NCBI GenBank assembly: GCA_018267795.1
Contig: JAFDXS010000189.1
Location: 1-5,557, forward strand
Direction of reading: 5' to 3'
Source: Bacteroidota bacterium
GTDB taxonomy: Bacteria; Bacteroidota; Bacteroidia; Chitinophagales; Chitinophagaceae
Length of the DNA stretch: 5,557 nucleotides
The translations under genes were made by a program, and so were the position numbers. Numbering within the stretch: position 1 is the first letter of the stretch; each line of letters opens with the position of its first letter. The notes below the pieces were generated by a model that had not been told where the DNA came from, did not search any database, and worked only from the letters and a program-made list of their open reading frames with translations. This document shows positions 1 to 5,557 of this stretch, one piece after another.

Positions 1-126
1 GATGAGGATGAAAAAATGAAACGTTGCGACCACGTTATTATAAACGATGAAGTTCAGCCCATTATTCCGCAGGTACTGAACTTACACCAGGTATTACTCA
101 ATAAAGCTACTGCTATTAATAGCTAG
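1..126 (+). CDS. coaE: Dephospho-CoA kinase, C-terminal end (partial, 5' end outside window)
   Basis: Frame 1 is open from the first base to a TAG at 124-126 and gives the last 41 residues of a protein. The segment EKMKRCDHVIINDE followed by IPQVLNLHQVLL matches the usual end of dephospho-CoA kinase: a basic stretch after the lid region, a D-x-V-I-x-N strand, then a closing helix. The family phosphorylates the 3'-hydroxyl of dephospho-CoA with ATP in the cytoplasm, the last step of CoA synthesis. The P-loop and substrate-binding parts lie upstream and cannot be checked, so the call rests on this tail only. The stop codon sits one base from the stop of the opposing peptidase gene. A different P-loop nucleotide kinase with a similar tail is possible but less likely. 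Confidence 0.75.
   Translation, partial: DEDEKMKRCDHVIINDEVQPIIPQVLNLHQVLLNKATAINS
112..123. repeat. 12-bp perfect palindrome at the coaE/peptidase convergence point
   Basis: GCTATTAATAGC is its own reverse complement. It lies in the last codons of coaE, just before the stop. A second, overlapping palindrome, GCTAGC at 122-127, spans the coaE stop codon and the single spacer base. The stem is AT-rich and has no T-run after it, so it is not a convincing intrinsic terminator. It is noted because the two converging genes leave no other room for termination signals. Confidence 0.4.
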
Positions 127-127
127 C

Positions 128-2740
128 CTAATCGGCAAACTCGTTTGCAGTAGTCTTCATGCTTTTATAGGTTTTCAGGTTGTCTGCATCTTTTTCTGCA
201 TCCACTATTTTATCTATGTAAACCTTGATGATTTCTATACGTTTGGTATCGTTGGCTGCATCCGTCTTATTGTCCGTTTTTGCTTTTGCATCATAGCTCT
301 GTGCCAACCTATACAAATAAGAGGCTAATGCCGGCCTGTATGTTTTTATAGGCTCTTTTATAGCAAGCTTTGCTATAAGAGCCGCTCCTTTTTCAAGGGC
401 AACATCACTTTTTACATTCAGCATGTAGTAGTATATACTGGACACAAAACTAAATTTCCTCGTTCCGTATACATAAGGCGCCTTTTGCTCAAAGAAATTT
501 ATATCATTTTCATCACCTCTTTTTCCTATCACGCTCCATATTGCCAGTTCCAGGTCTCCACCGGGATTTGATGCGAGTAATTGCTTTGATAAATTATATG
601 CAGTGTCTTCACTTATTTTATACAATGCAGCTAATGCAGAGCTTGACACATTGTACGAGCTATCGTTTACCGCATCTATCATAGATTGTTTGGCTGATTT
701 TATCTTCCAGTCACCCAGCACATCAAATGCTGATGCGCGTACTGCATTATTTCCGTCATTCAGGGCCATATATGCCACCTGTTCTTTCCACTTATCCTGC
801 CATTTTGTTTTCTTTTGTAGCTGCAATATGTCAAGAGTATATTGTTTTATAGTAGGTATTTTATCAGCCAGGGCCTCGGTAAGCAGCATTTGCGAACTGC
901 TATCCTCCAGGTTCCTGGCAGCACCCAGAATGGCTACACGTTTATTGATATAGTCATCGCTATTTCTGTATTGTGCCAGCCATTGCCATGCGGTTTTATT
1001 ATCGTTCAGTTCACCAGGCAACCAATGCATAGCATCTGGTATCACCACGGGCTTTTGCCCTTCTTTGTAGGGGTAGATAAAAGTTTCTTTTTTGTTGTTT
1101 ATATCCCAGTCAACAATAGTTTTTTCATTACCGTATATAATAGCGGCTTTCAGTGGCAATTGATATTTATAGCCGCTGTCTGTTTGCATTTGCGCTACGT
1201 TTACTATCAGTTGTTTTGCATCATCGTCATAGTCATATGTCACATCCAACACCGGATGCCCGCCATGATAATACCATTCGTTAAAGAACCAATTCCAGTC
1301 GCTGCCAGTAGCTTCTTCTATAGCCAATCTCCATTGTTGTGCTTCTGCAGAGTGTAATGCATTTTTACTCAGGTATATATTCATTGCTTTAAAAAAGGCC
1401 TCATCTCCCATCAGCCCTCTCAGGTAATTAAGTACGGCACCGCCCTTTTCATAAGAAATGCGATCAAAGACATCTTCCCTATCATTATAATAAAAGCGTA
1501 CTAATGGAGGGTCACTCAGCTTAGCGCTTTGCAGATATTTGTGTATGTCTTCGTATGCAAGCTTGTCAGAAGATGCTTTGCCATATTTATGCCCGCGCCA
1601 TAATTGTTCGCTATAGTTTGCAAACGATTCGTTCACTGTTATGTTGCTCCATGATTCACAAGTCACATAATCGCCAAACCACTGATGAAACAATTCATGC
1701 GAAACCACATCTTCAAAATCCCTGTCTAGCATCTCTCTATTGGTTTCATTCATAAACTCACCGAACAGGCTCGCCGTAGTATTTTCCATTGCACCGGATA
1801 CATAATCCCTTACTATTATCTGGTCATATTTATTCCAGGGGTATAGAATGCCTGTTATGTCAGAGAAATAGCTCATCATTTCAGGTGTATTTTTGAATAT
1901 TCCCCGTGCATAAGGGCCATATGCCGGCTCGACATAGTAGTTTACTTCTTTGCCATGCCAGCTATCTTTAATGATAGAAAAATGCCCTATGGCAAACATC
2001 ACAGCATAAGCCTGTATTGGCATATCCATTTTCCATACATCGGTACGCAATCCATTTCTTTCCGCTGTTTTTTTTACCATGTAGCCATTGCTCAGCGTCT
2101 GGAAACTATCCGGCACAGTAAGAGCTATATCTATGGTAAAGCGCTCATTTGGCTTATCAATTGTTGGCAACCAATGAGAGTTTGATTCTGTTTCGCCTTG
2201 CGTCCATATTTGGGCTGGCTTATTAGGTATGCTGTTATCTGTGTTTATAAAGTAAAGCCCCCTGTCATCAGTTATAGCATGACTACCACCAGTAGTATTG
2301 CTATAGGGCATAGCTGTATAGCTTATATATAGACGCAGGCTGTCCTCTTTTTTATATTGTTTTTCAAACCTGAATTTCAGCTGGTTGTTTTCGTAATTGT
2401 AAAATACTTTTTTGTTTCCTCGTGGCGTTACAATCATTGCAGTATCTATATGCATGCTCTTAGCATCCAGCACCAGGGTATCAGTCGCGTAGAAGTAAGG
2501 ATGCAGGTCTATCCATGCCTTTCCATTTGCGGTTTTTTCTTTAAGATTGAAGTTTAAAGCTACTTTGGTATGGCTTATATCCCATACTTTGGTTGCCGAG
2601 CCACGATAGATGTCAAGATTTGGGTTAGGTTTTACAACTATAGTATCCAGGAGCACAGTATGCTTACTTAATTTTTTATGTGGACCACATGCGCTTAATA
2701 TAATAGAAAAAACAAATATTAAAGGGAAAAGCCGTTTCAT
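128..2740 (-). CDS. M1-family zinc aminopeptidase, lipoprotein
   Basis: This 870-residue protein carries the full M1 metallopeptidase signature. The exopeptidase motif GAMEN is at residues 316-320. The zinc motif HELFH is at 348-352, with the third zinc ligand Glu371 exactly 18 residues later, and the likely transition-state tyrosine is Tyr430 in SYEKGG. The Q-x-E-T-E-S-N segment near 181-187 and P-x-x-D-K-P near 192-197 match the substrate-side region of the N-terminal domain. The start at 2740 gives a lipoprotein signal peptide: KR, a hydrophobic core, then lipobox LSAC with Cys18 as the lipidated residue. GPHKK follows, not an acidic or surface-export-type tail, so a periplasm-facing anchor is a reasonable guess. 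The region after about residue 596 looks alpha-helical and HEAT-like (for example 666-710), with a polar Lys/Asp/Thr-rich insert near 817-833. By family it removes N-terminal amino acids from peptides. All catalytic residues are present. The exact substrate is unknown. Confidence 0.95.
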   Translation of the reverse strand: MKRLFPLIFVFSIILSACGPHKKLSKHTVLLDTIVVKPNPNLDIYRGSATKVWDISHTKVALNFNLKEKTANGKAWIDLHPYFYATDTLVLDAKSMHIDTAMIVTPRGNKKVFYNYENNQLKFRFEKQYKKEDSLRLYISYTAMPYSNTTGGSHAITDDRGLYFINTDNSIPNKPAQIWTQGETESNSHWLPTIDKPNERFTIDIALTVPDSFQTLSNGYMVKKTAERNGLRTDVWKMDMPIQAYAVMFAIGHFSIIKDSWHGKEVNYYVEPAYGPYARGIFKNTPEMMSYFSDITGILYPWNKYDQIIVRDYVSGAMENTTASLFGEFMNETNREMLDRDFEDVVSHELFHQWFGDYVTCESWSNITVNESFANYSEQLWRGHKYGKASSDKLAYEDIHKYLQSAKLSDPPLVRFYYNDREDVFDRISYEKGGAVLNYLRGLMGDEAFFKAMNIYLSKNALHSAEAQQWRLAIEEATGSDWNWFFNEWYYHGGHPVLDVTYDYDDDAKQLIVNVAQMQTDSGYKYQLPLKAAIIYGNEKTIVDWDINNKKETFIYPYKEGQKPVVIPDAMHWLPGELNDNKTAWQWLAQYRNSDDYINKRVAILGAARNLEDSSSQMLLTEALADKIPTIKQYTLDILQLQKKTKWQDKWKEQVAYMALNDGNNAVRASAFDVLGDWKIKSAKQSMIDAVNDSSYNVSSSALAALYKISEDTAYNLSKQLLASNPGGDLELAIWSVIGKRGDENDINFFEQKAPYVYGTRKFSFVSSIYYYMLNVKSDVALEKGAALIAKLAIKEPIKTYRPALASYLYRLAQSYDAKAKTDNKTDAANDTKRIEIIKVYIDKIVDAEKDADNLKTYKSMKTTANEFAD
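1628..1699 (-). other. Zinc-binding and catalytic motif HExxH-x18-E of the M1 peptidase
   Basis: These codons encode residues 348-371. His348, His352 and Glu371 are the expected zinc ligands and Glu349 the general base. The 18-residue spacing to the last ligand and the NESFANY context are characteristic of M1 gluzincins. The exopeptidase motif GAMEN is encoded nearby at 1781-1795. Nothing in the site suggests an inactive enzyme. Confidence 0.93.
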
Positions 2741-2772
2741 ATCTAAAGAAGAAGTGTATTTATCAAGAAAAG

Positions 2773-2780
2773 CGAAAGTA
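2773..2780 (-). promoter_or_regulatory. Candidate Bacteroidota -7 box for the M1 peptidase gene
   Basis: Read on the minus strand this is TACTTTCG, a one-mismatch match to the Bacteroidota -7 consensus TAnnTTTG. It lies 32 bases upstream of the ATG, which would give a leader of roughly 25 nt. No clear TTG/TTTG -33 element is found at the expected distance, so this is only the best candidate in the intergenic region. No Shine-Dalgarno sequence is visible before the ATG, which is common in this phylum. Confidence 0.35.
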
Positions 2781-2801
2781 ATACTAAAGCGAGTAAATTA
2801 A

Positions 2802-2820
2802 ATCACTTTAAAGGAGTGAT
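2802..2820. repeat. Small inverted repeat in the divergent intergenic region
   Basis: ATCACT (2802-2807) and AGTGAT (2815-2820) are perfect inverted repeats around a 7-base centre, TTAAAGG. In RNA read rightwards, two U-G pairs could extend the stem and leave an AAA loop. It lies between the two divergent genes and upstream of both candidate -7 boxes, where an operator could sit. No T-run follows on either strand, so it is not a terminator. A 6-bp repeat in AT-rich DNA may be chance. Confidence 0.3.
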
Positions 2821-2887
2821 AAACCATAGGGAATGCGATTATTTCCATATAAGTCAATAAAATGGAGCAAGCACACGGCTAAATGAT

Positions 2888-2895
2888 TATTTTTG
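2888..2895 (+). promoter_or_regulatory. Bacteroidota -7 box for the biotin carrier cluster
   Basis: TATTTTTG fits the Bacteroidota sigma-A -7 consensus TAnnTTTG at every fixed position. It ends 28 bases before the ATG at 2924, predicting a start point near 2900 and a short A-rich leader. A good TTTG -33 element is not visible about 20 bases upstream. As the gaps inside the cluster are 1 and 4 nt, this promoter probably serves all three genes. No Shine-Dalgarno sequence is seen in the leader. Confidence 0.55.
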
Positions 2896-2923
2896 CTACT
2901 TATTAAAAAAACAATCAGCATTT

Positions 2924-3424
2924 ATGCTGCAAATAACCGTAAACGACAACAATACTTTCGAAATAGAAAAGCTTGATGGTCAATGGTCTATAAACAATAC
3001 CCCTGCTTCATGGGACGCCCGGAAACAGCCCAATGGCCTCATCAGCATTCTTTACAATGGTAAAAGTTTCACTGCTATCGTAGAAAATGTAGATGTGAAG
3101 AACAAAGAGCTCAGCTTTCGTATTAATGGCCAAAGGCATACGGTTACGGTAAAAGAGCCTATAGACCAGCTTCTTAGCAGCATGGGCATGGACCTGAAGG
3201 CTATGCAAAAGGTAGAGCCGATAAAGGCCCCAATGCCGGGTATGGTGCTAAAGGTATTGGTAGTGCCGGGCCAGCGCATCAGCAAAGGCGATGGCATGTT
3301 AGTTTTAGAAGCCATGAAAATGGAAAACATACTGAAAGCGTCGGCCGATGCTACAGTGAAGTCTATAAAAGTTATTGAACGTACTGCAGTGGAAAAGGGA
3401 GCTATTTTAATAGAACTGGAATAA
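2924..3424 (+). CDS. Biotin carboxyl carrier protein (acetyl/acyl-CoA carboxylase biotinyl subunit)
   Basis: The 166-residue product ends in a biotinyl domain at about 97-166. APMPGMV at 102-108 forms its start, and EAMKMEN at 129-135 contains Lys132, the expected site of biotin attachment by biotin ligase. Residues 1-80 form a beta-rich region ending in F-R-I-N-G-Q-R-H-T-V, similar to the segment before the biotinyl domain in acyl-CoA and pyruvate carboxylases and in the decarboxylase gamma-subunit group. A Met/Leu-rich linker (81-98) joins the two. By family it is a cytoplasmic swinging arm that carries CO2 between a biotin carboxylase and a carboxyltransferase. The length is normal for stand-alone carriers of this kind in Bacteroidota. 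It is not the typical AccB with a long Ala/Pro linker. No carboxylase gene is in view, so the partner enzyme (acetyl-, propionyl- or another acyl-CoA carboxylase) cannot be named. It heads a three-gene cluster. Confidence 0.9.
   Translation: MLQITVNDNNTFEIEKLDGQWSINNTPASWDARKQPNGLISILYNGKSFTAIVENVDVKNKELSFRINGQRHTVTVKEPIDQLLSSMGMDLKAMQKVEPIKAPMPGMVLKVLVVPGQRISKGDGMLVLEAMKMENILKASADATVKSIKVIERTAVEKGAILIELE
3308..3325 (+). other. Biotinylation site EAMKME in the carrier protein
   Basis: These codons encode residues 129-134. Lys132, encoded at 3317-3319, lies between two methionines in the near-universal A-M-K-M context recognised by biotin ligase. The flanking Met residues argue for biotin rather than lipoate, whose site usually reads D-K-A or similar. 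Confidence 0.9.
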
Positions 3425-3425
3425 A

Positions 3426-4382
3426 ATGTATCTGAAAAGTATTATTAAATACATAAGCCTCTGCATTTGCGTAGCCTTGCTTTCTTTCCGGGCAGATGCC
3501 CAGCGTTTCTCTTATGTATATATACAAGGCGATAAGCAAACGCCTTTTTATGTAAAGCTGGAAGATGCTATGCAGCCTCGTTATGGCAAGAACCACTGTA
3601 TTGTTCCGCAGTTAGCCCCCGGGCCGCTGCATATAGAAATACTTTTTCAGCAGAATATTTTTCCTCCCCAAAAGTTCACTATCCAGGTTCCTGAAAATGG
3701 GTATAGAGGATTTATTCTTACAAAACGCAGTGGCAATTTTGCATTATATGATATTCAGCAGCAGTTTTATCTGCCGGCAAATAATAGTGCCGATGATGAC
3801 CATGCACCGGTCTATAATACAGCGACTAATTATGTAGCTGCCGGTGCCACTGCTCCTGTAACGGATGCCCCTCCAATTCCAAAGAAAGCTCCGGTCAAAA
3901 AAACTTCTATTAAAAGAAATGTTTCTTCTTCAAAATCACAGGATAATAGTCAACCCCAGTTTATTGATAATCTTGAGTTGAACAATGAAAAAACTGTTCA
4001 GCCTATCACACAGACACAAGATACTCCTGCGGAAGTTATAGAGAACGGTGCTGACAATAATATTAGTGCACGCAATAAAAGAGGTATTATTAACAGCGAT
4101 TGCCCAGCACCTATAGACAGCAAAGAGTTCGATAACATGCTGAACAAGCTACAAAAACATACCGATAGCTACAGGTTGAAATATTTACTTAGTAAGCTGG
4201 GTAATTGCTATTCCACAAGCCAGATTCGACTGCTTACTAAGGAATTAAATAATGACCCTGAGCGTTACCAGTTTTTAAAACAGGTATATCCCCGCGTCAC
4301 CGACCAATCAAATTTCCCTTTGCTTGAAAGTTTATTGTCCACCCAGGAATGGAAAAGTTATTTTCTCTTAATAATGCCTTAG
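3426..4382 (+). CDS. Secreted two-domain protein with C-terminal DUF4476
   Basis: The 318-residue product begins with a signal peptide: KSIIK, a hydrophobic stretch, then A-D-A before Gln26. It should be cut by signal peptidase I, as there is no lipobox cysteine at the cleavage point. Residues 27-116 form a beta-rich domain (YVYIQGDKQTPFYVKL, then a F-I-L-T-K-R-S-G-N-F-A-L-Y-D segment) of a type I associate with exported Bacteroidota proteins. Residues 117-225 are a low-complexity linker rich in Asn, Ser, Thr, Pro, Gln and Lys. Residues 226-316 match DUF4476: an initial Cys, a helical N-M-L-N-K-L segment, T-S-Q-I-R-L-L, then K-Q-V-Y-P-R-V-T-D-Q-S-N-F. Cys226 and Cys261 could form a disulfide. 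The molecular function of DUF4476 is not known to me. The ATG is one base after the preceding stop, which fixes the start and suggests co-transcription with the biotin carrier. Location is likely periplasm or outside the cell. Confidence 0.8.
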   Translation: MYLKSIIKYISLCICVALLSFRADAQRFSYVYIQGDKQTPFYVKLEDAMQPRYGKNHCIVPQLAPGPLHIEILFQQNIFPPQKFTIQVPENGYRGFILTKRSGNFALYDIQQQFYLPANNSADDDHAPVYNTATNYVAAGATAPVTDAPPIPKKAPVKKTSIKRNVSSSKSQDNSQPQFIDNLELNNEKTVQPITQTQDTPAEVIENGADNNISARNKRGIINSDCPAPIDSKEFDNMLNKLQKHTDSYRLKYLLSKLGNCYSTSQIRLLTKELNNDPERYQFLKQVYPRVTDQSNFPLLESLLSTQEWKSYFLLIMP

Positions 4383-4386
4383 TAAT

Positions 4387-4911
4387 ATGAAGAAGAAGAA
4401 GATAATAATACTATTCATCCCAGTTTTGCTTTTCGCATGTCAGCGTTCAAAGAAAGATATGCTGGTGCGCAACTGGCATGCAGTACAGCTCTTTAATCCA
4501 GATCTGGATGATATGCTGCAAAAGCAACAGCAATTCATAGATACTGTAGGCAAAAGCACATCAGCCGCTGCCAATGATACTTTATATGGCTTTCATAATA
4601 TGGATAGCATAAAAATAGTATTGCAAAAGCAGCTTGATAGCTTTAAACAAATTCAGCAGCAAACCCTGGAAAACACCTATTTCAATTTTAAAAAGAATGG
4701 CCAAGCAATCCTGACCTTTGGTGGATATACCGATACCACCAAATGGTATTTTGACGACGAAGGGGCTCTGATGCTCGACGAATTAAAAGAAAAAGGCGCG
4801 GGCACTTCATTTAAAATGATTGTTCAGCATCTGAGCGATACAGCACTAAAATTAAAATTTGTTGAAAAAGACGTGAGCAGTGTAGTTACTTTTCATCCGG
4901 TTAAAAATTAA
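4387..4911 (+). CDS. Small lipoprotein of unknown function, possibly lipocalin-like
   Basis: The 174-residue product starts with MKKKK, a hydrophobic core and lipobox LFAC, with Cys18 as the lipidated residue followed by QRSKK. Mature residues 26-37 (LVRNWHAVQLFN) and 97-172 (YFNFKKNGQAILTF, then W-Y-F-D-D-E-G-A-L-M-L-D, ending V-T-F-H-P-V) read like the strands of small Bacteroidota lipocalin-like lipoproteins: W at the start, F-x-x-x-G, then W-x-x-x-x-x-G-x-L-x-L. Between them, residues 42-96 form a Gln-rich helical insert (MLQKQQQF, IVLQKQLDSF, IQQQTLENT) that may be coiled coil. The fold is inferred from pattern only and no function can be assigned. It follows the DUF4476 gene by 4 nt and is the last gene of the cluster. 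No Shine-Dalgarno sequence is visible, but the signal peptide supports the start. Confidence 0.75.
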   Translation: MKKKKIIILFIPVLLFACQRSKKDMLVRNWHAVQLFNPDLDDMLQKQQQFIDTVGKSTSAAANDTLYGFHNMDSIKIVLQKQLDSFKQIQQQTLENTYFNFKKNGQAILTFGGYTDTTKWYFDDEGALMLDELKEKGAGTSFKMIVQHLSDTALKLKFVEKDVSSVVTFHPVKN

Positions 4912-4918
4912 GTTCCGT

Positions 4919-4941
4919 ACCGTATCTTTACACGGTTTTTT
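4919..4941 (+). terminator. Weak hairpin plus T-run after the three-gene cluster
   Basis: ACCGT (4919-4923) can pair with ACGGT (4932-4936) around an 8-base loop, and the run of six T (4936-4941) begins at the end of the stem. It lies 8 bases after the lipoprotein stop, the right place for an intrinsic terminator. The stem is only 5 bp, so it would be weak. The loop also holds most of a TATCTTTA box that could belong to the pdhB promoter. Confidence 0.35.
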
Positions 4942-4957
4942 AAAAACAATACTTTTC
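4923..4957 (+). promoter_or_regulatory. pdhB: Candidate promoter region for pdhB
   Basis: Two near matches to the Bacteroidota -7 box TAnnTTTG lie here: TATCTTTA at 4923-4930 and TACTTTTC at 4950-4957, each with the last base differing. If the second is the true -7, the TTTA at 4927-4930 lies 19 bases upstream, about the right distance for a -33 element. The leader to the ATG at 4982 is very AT-rich and has no Shine-Dalgarno sequence. The sequence alone cannot choose between the two boxes. Confidence 0.35.
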
Positions 4958-4981
4958 AAATCATAAATTAATATATAAAAC

Positions 4982-5557
4982 ATGCGCACTATCCCTTTAC
5001 GTCAGGCACTCCGCGAAGCAATGGAAGAAGAAATGCGTCGCGATCAGAATGTATTCCTGATGGGTGAAGAAGTAGCACAATATAACGGAGCCTATAAAGT
5101 AAGCCAGGGTATGCTTGATGAGTTTGGCCCTAAGCGTATTATAGACACCCCGATTTCTGAACTTGGTTTTGCTGCTATAGGTGTAGGTGCGGCTATGAAC
5201 AATACACGTCCTATAGTTGAGTTCATGACGTGGAACTTTGCTGAATTAGCACTAGACCAGATAGTAAACCACGCCGCAAAAATTCTTTCTATGAGCGGCG
5301 GTCAATTCACTTGTCCTATCGTTTTCCGTGGCCCTAATGGTTCCGCCGGTCAGTTGGCTGCCCAGCACTCGCAGGCCTTCGAAAATTGGTATGCAAACGT
5401 TCCCGGCTTAAAAGTTATTTCTACTATCAATCCTTACGATGCTAAGGGCTTGCTAAAGGCAGCTATTCGCGACAATGACCCGATTGTGTTCATGGAAAGT
5501 GAAGTTGCTTATGGCGATATGGGCGAAGTGCCTGAAGAGGAATATATTATTCCTATT
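4982..5557 (+). CDS. pdhB: Pyruvate dehydrogenase E1 component, beta subunit (partial, 3' end outside window)
   Basis: The frame from ATG 4982 stays open to the window end and gives 192 residues of a protein usually about 325 long. It is nearly collinear with mitochondrial and bacterial E1 beta: LMGEEVAQYNGAYKVSQG at 26-43, RIIDTPISELGFA at 52-64, EFMTWNF at 80-86, VFRGPNGSAG at 114-123 and AAQHSQ at 126-131. Glu60 matches the human beta Glu59 that activates the thiamine diphosphate aminopyrimidine, and His129 matches human His128 near the active site. With E1 alpha it decarboxylates pyruvate and passes the acetyl group to E2 lipoate, giving acetyl-CoA in the cytoplasm. A branched-chain 2-oxoacid E1 beta is possible, but the motifs fit the pyruvate type better. 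No E1 alpha or E2 gene is next to it on the left, so pdhB appears to start its own unit. All nine Arg codons are CGT or CGC, suggesting high expression. Confidence 0.95.
   Translation, partial: MRTIPLRQALREAMEEEMRRDQNVFLMGEEVAQYNGAYKVSQGMLDEFGPKRIIDTPISELGFAAIGVGAAMNNTRPIVEFMTWNFAELALDQIVNHAAKILSMSGGQFTCPIVFRGPNGSAGQLAAQHSQAFENWYANVPGLKVISTINPYDAKGLLKAAIRDNDPIVFMESEVAYGDMGEVPEEEYIIPI

Noticed and set aside
603..1357. Two overlapping plus-strand reading frames of 116 and 171 residues.
   Set aside because: They lie wholly inside the M1 peptidase gene on the other strand, which has a complete set of family motifs. Their translations are rich in Cys, Phe and Ser and resemble no family.
2610..2801. 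A plus-strand reading frame of 63 residues that reaches into the intergenic region.
   Set aside because: Most of it is antisense to the N-terminal part of the M1 peptidase. It has no recognisable motif or start signal.
2810..2823. AAAGGAG at 2810-2816 looks like a strong ribosome binding site.
   Set aside because: No start codon follows at a usable distance; the downstream bases run into stop codons. It overlaps the inverted repeat instead.
3008..3330. Minus-strand reading frames of 66 and 92 residues opposite the biotin carrier.
   Set aside because: The plus strand encodes a clear biotinyl domain with EAMKMEN. The minus-strand products are its antisense shadows.
3426..3502. Whether the DUF4476 protein is a lipoprotein, because its signal region contains Cys13 and Cys15.
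   Set aside because: Both cysteines lie inside the hydrophobic core with no residues left for a signal peptide before them. The A-D-A site before Gln26 fits signal peptidase I.
1..5557. Search for CRISPR arrays, tRNA or rRNA genes, transposases, integrases, toxin-antitoxin pairs and defence genes.
   Set aside because: No repeat-spacer pattern, RNA gene, terminal inverted repeat or related protein motif was seen. The coding space is fully used by the six genes listed.

Overview
The window looks like a piece of chromosome from a Bacteroidota bacterium, most likely Chitinophagaceae or a close relative. The DNA is AT-rich, the starts lack convincing Shine-Dalgarno sequences, and promoter-like TAnnTTTG (-7) boxes lie in the intergenic gaps. 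Two genes start with lipoprotein signal peptides. One encodes a DUF4476-type secreted protein, a family typical of this phylum. Family and lineage calls come from recognising the proteins by eye; no database search was run.

Layout: (1) 1-126, +, the last 41 codons of a probable dephospho-CoA kinase gene (coaE). (2) 128-2740, -, a complete gene for an M1-family zinc aminopeptidase anchored as a lipoprotein. It converges on coaE, with one base between the two stop codons. (3) 2741-2923, a 183-bp divergent intergenic region with a perfect TAnnTTTG box facing right, a weaker one facing left, and a small inverted repeat between them. (4) 2924-4911, +, a tight three-gene cluster with gaps of 1 and 4 nt: a stand-alone biotinyl carrier protein, a secreted protein with a C-terminal DUF4476 domain, and a small lipoprotein. 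(5) 4912-4981, a 70-bp gap with a weak hairpin plus T-run that overlaps candidate promoter boxes. (6) 4982-5557, +, the first 192 codons of pdhB (pyruvate dehydrogenase E1 beta), cut by the window end.

Two genes belong to core CoA and acetyl-CoA metabolism: coaE makes CoA and pdhB makes acetyl-CoA. The biotin carrier belongs to the acyl-CoA carboxylase class. The M1 peptidase, the DUF4476 protein and the small lipoprotein are envelope proteins. I see no mobile element, CRISPR array, RNA gene or defence system. The least ordinary feature is the biotin carrier: it has no carboxylase partner in view and is apparently co-transcribed with two exported proteins of unknown function. This is a modest lead rather than clear evidence of a new system.
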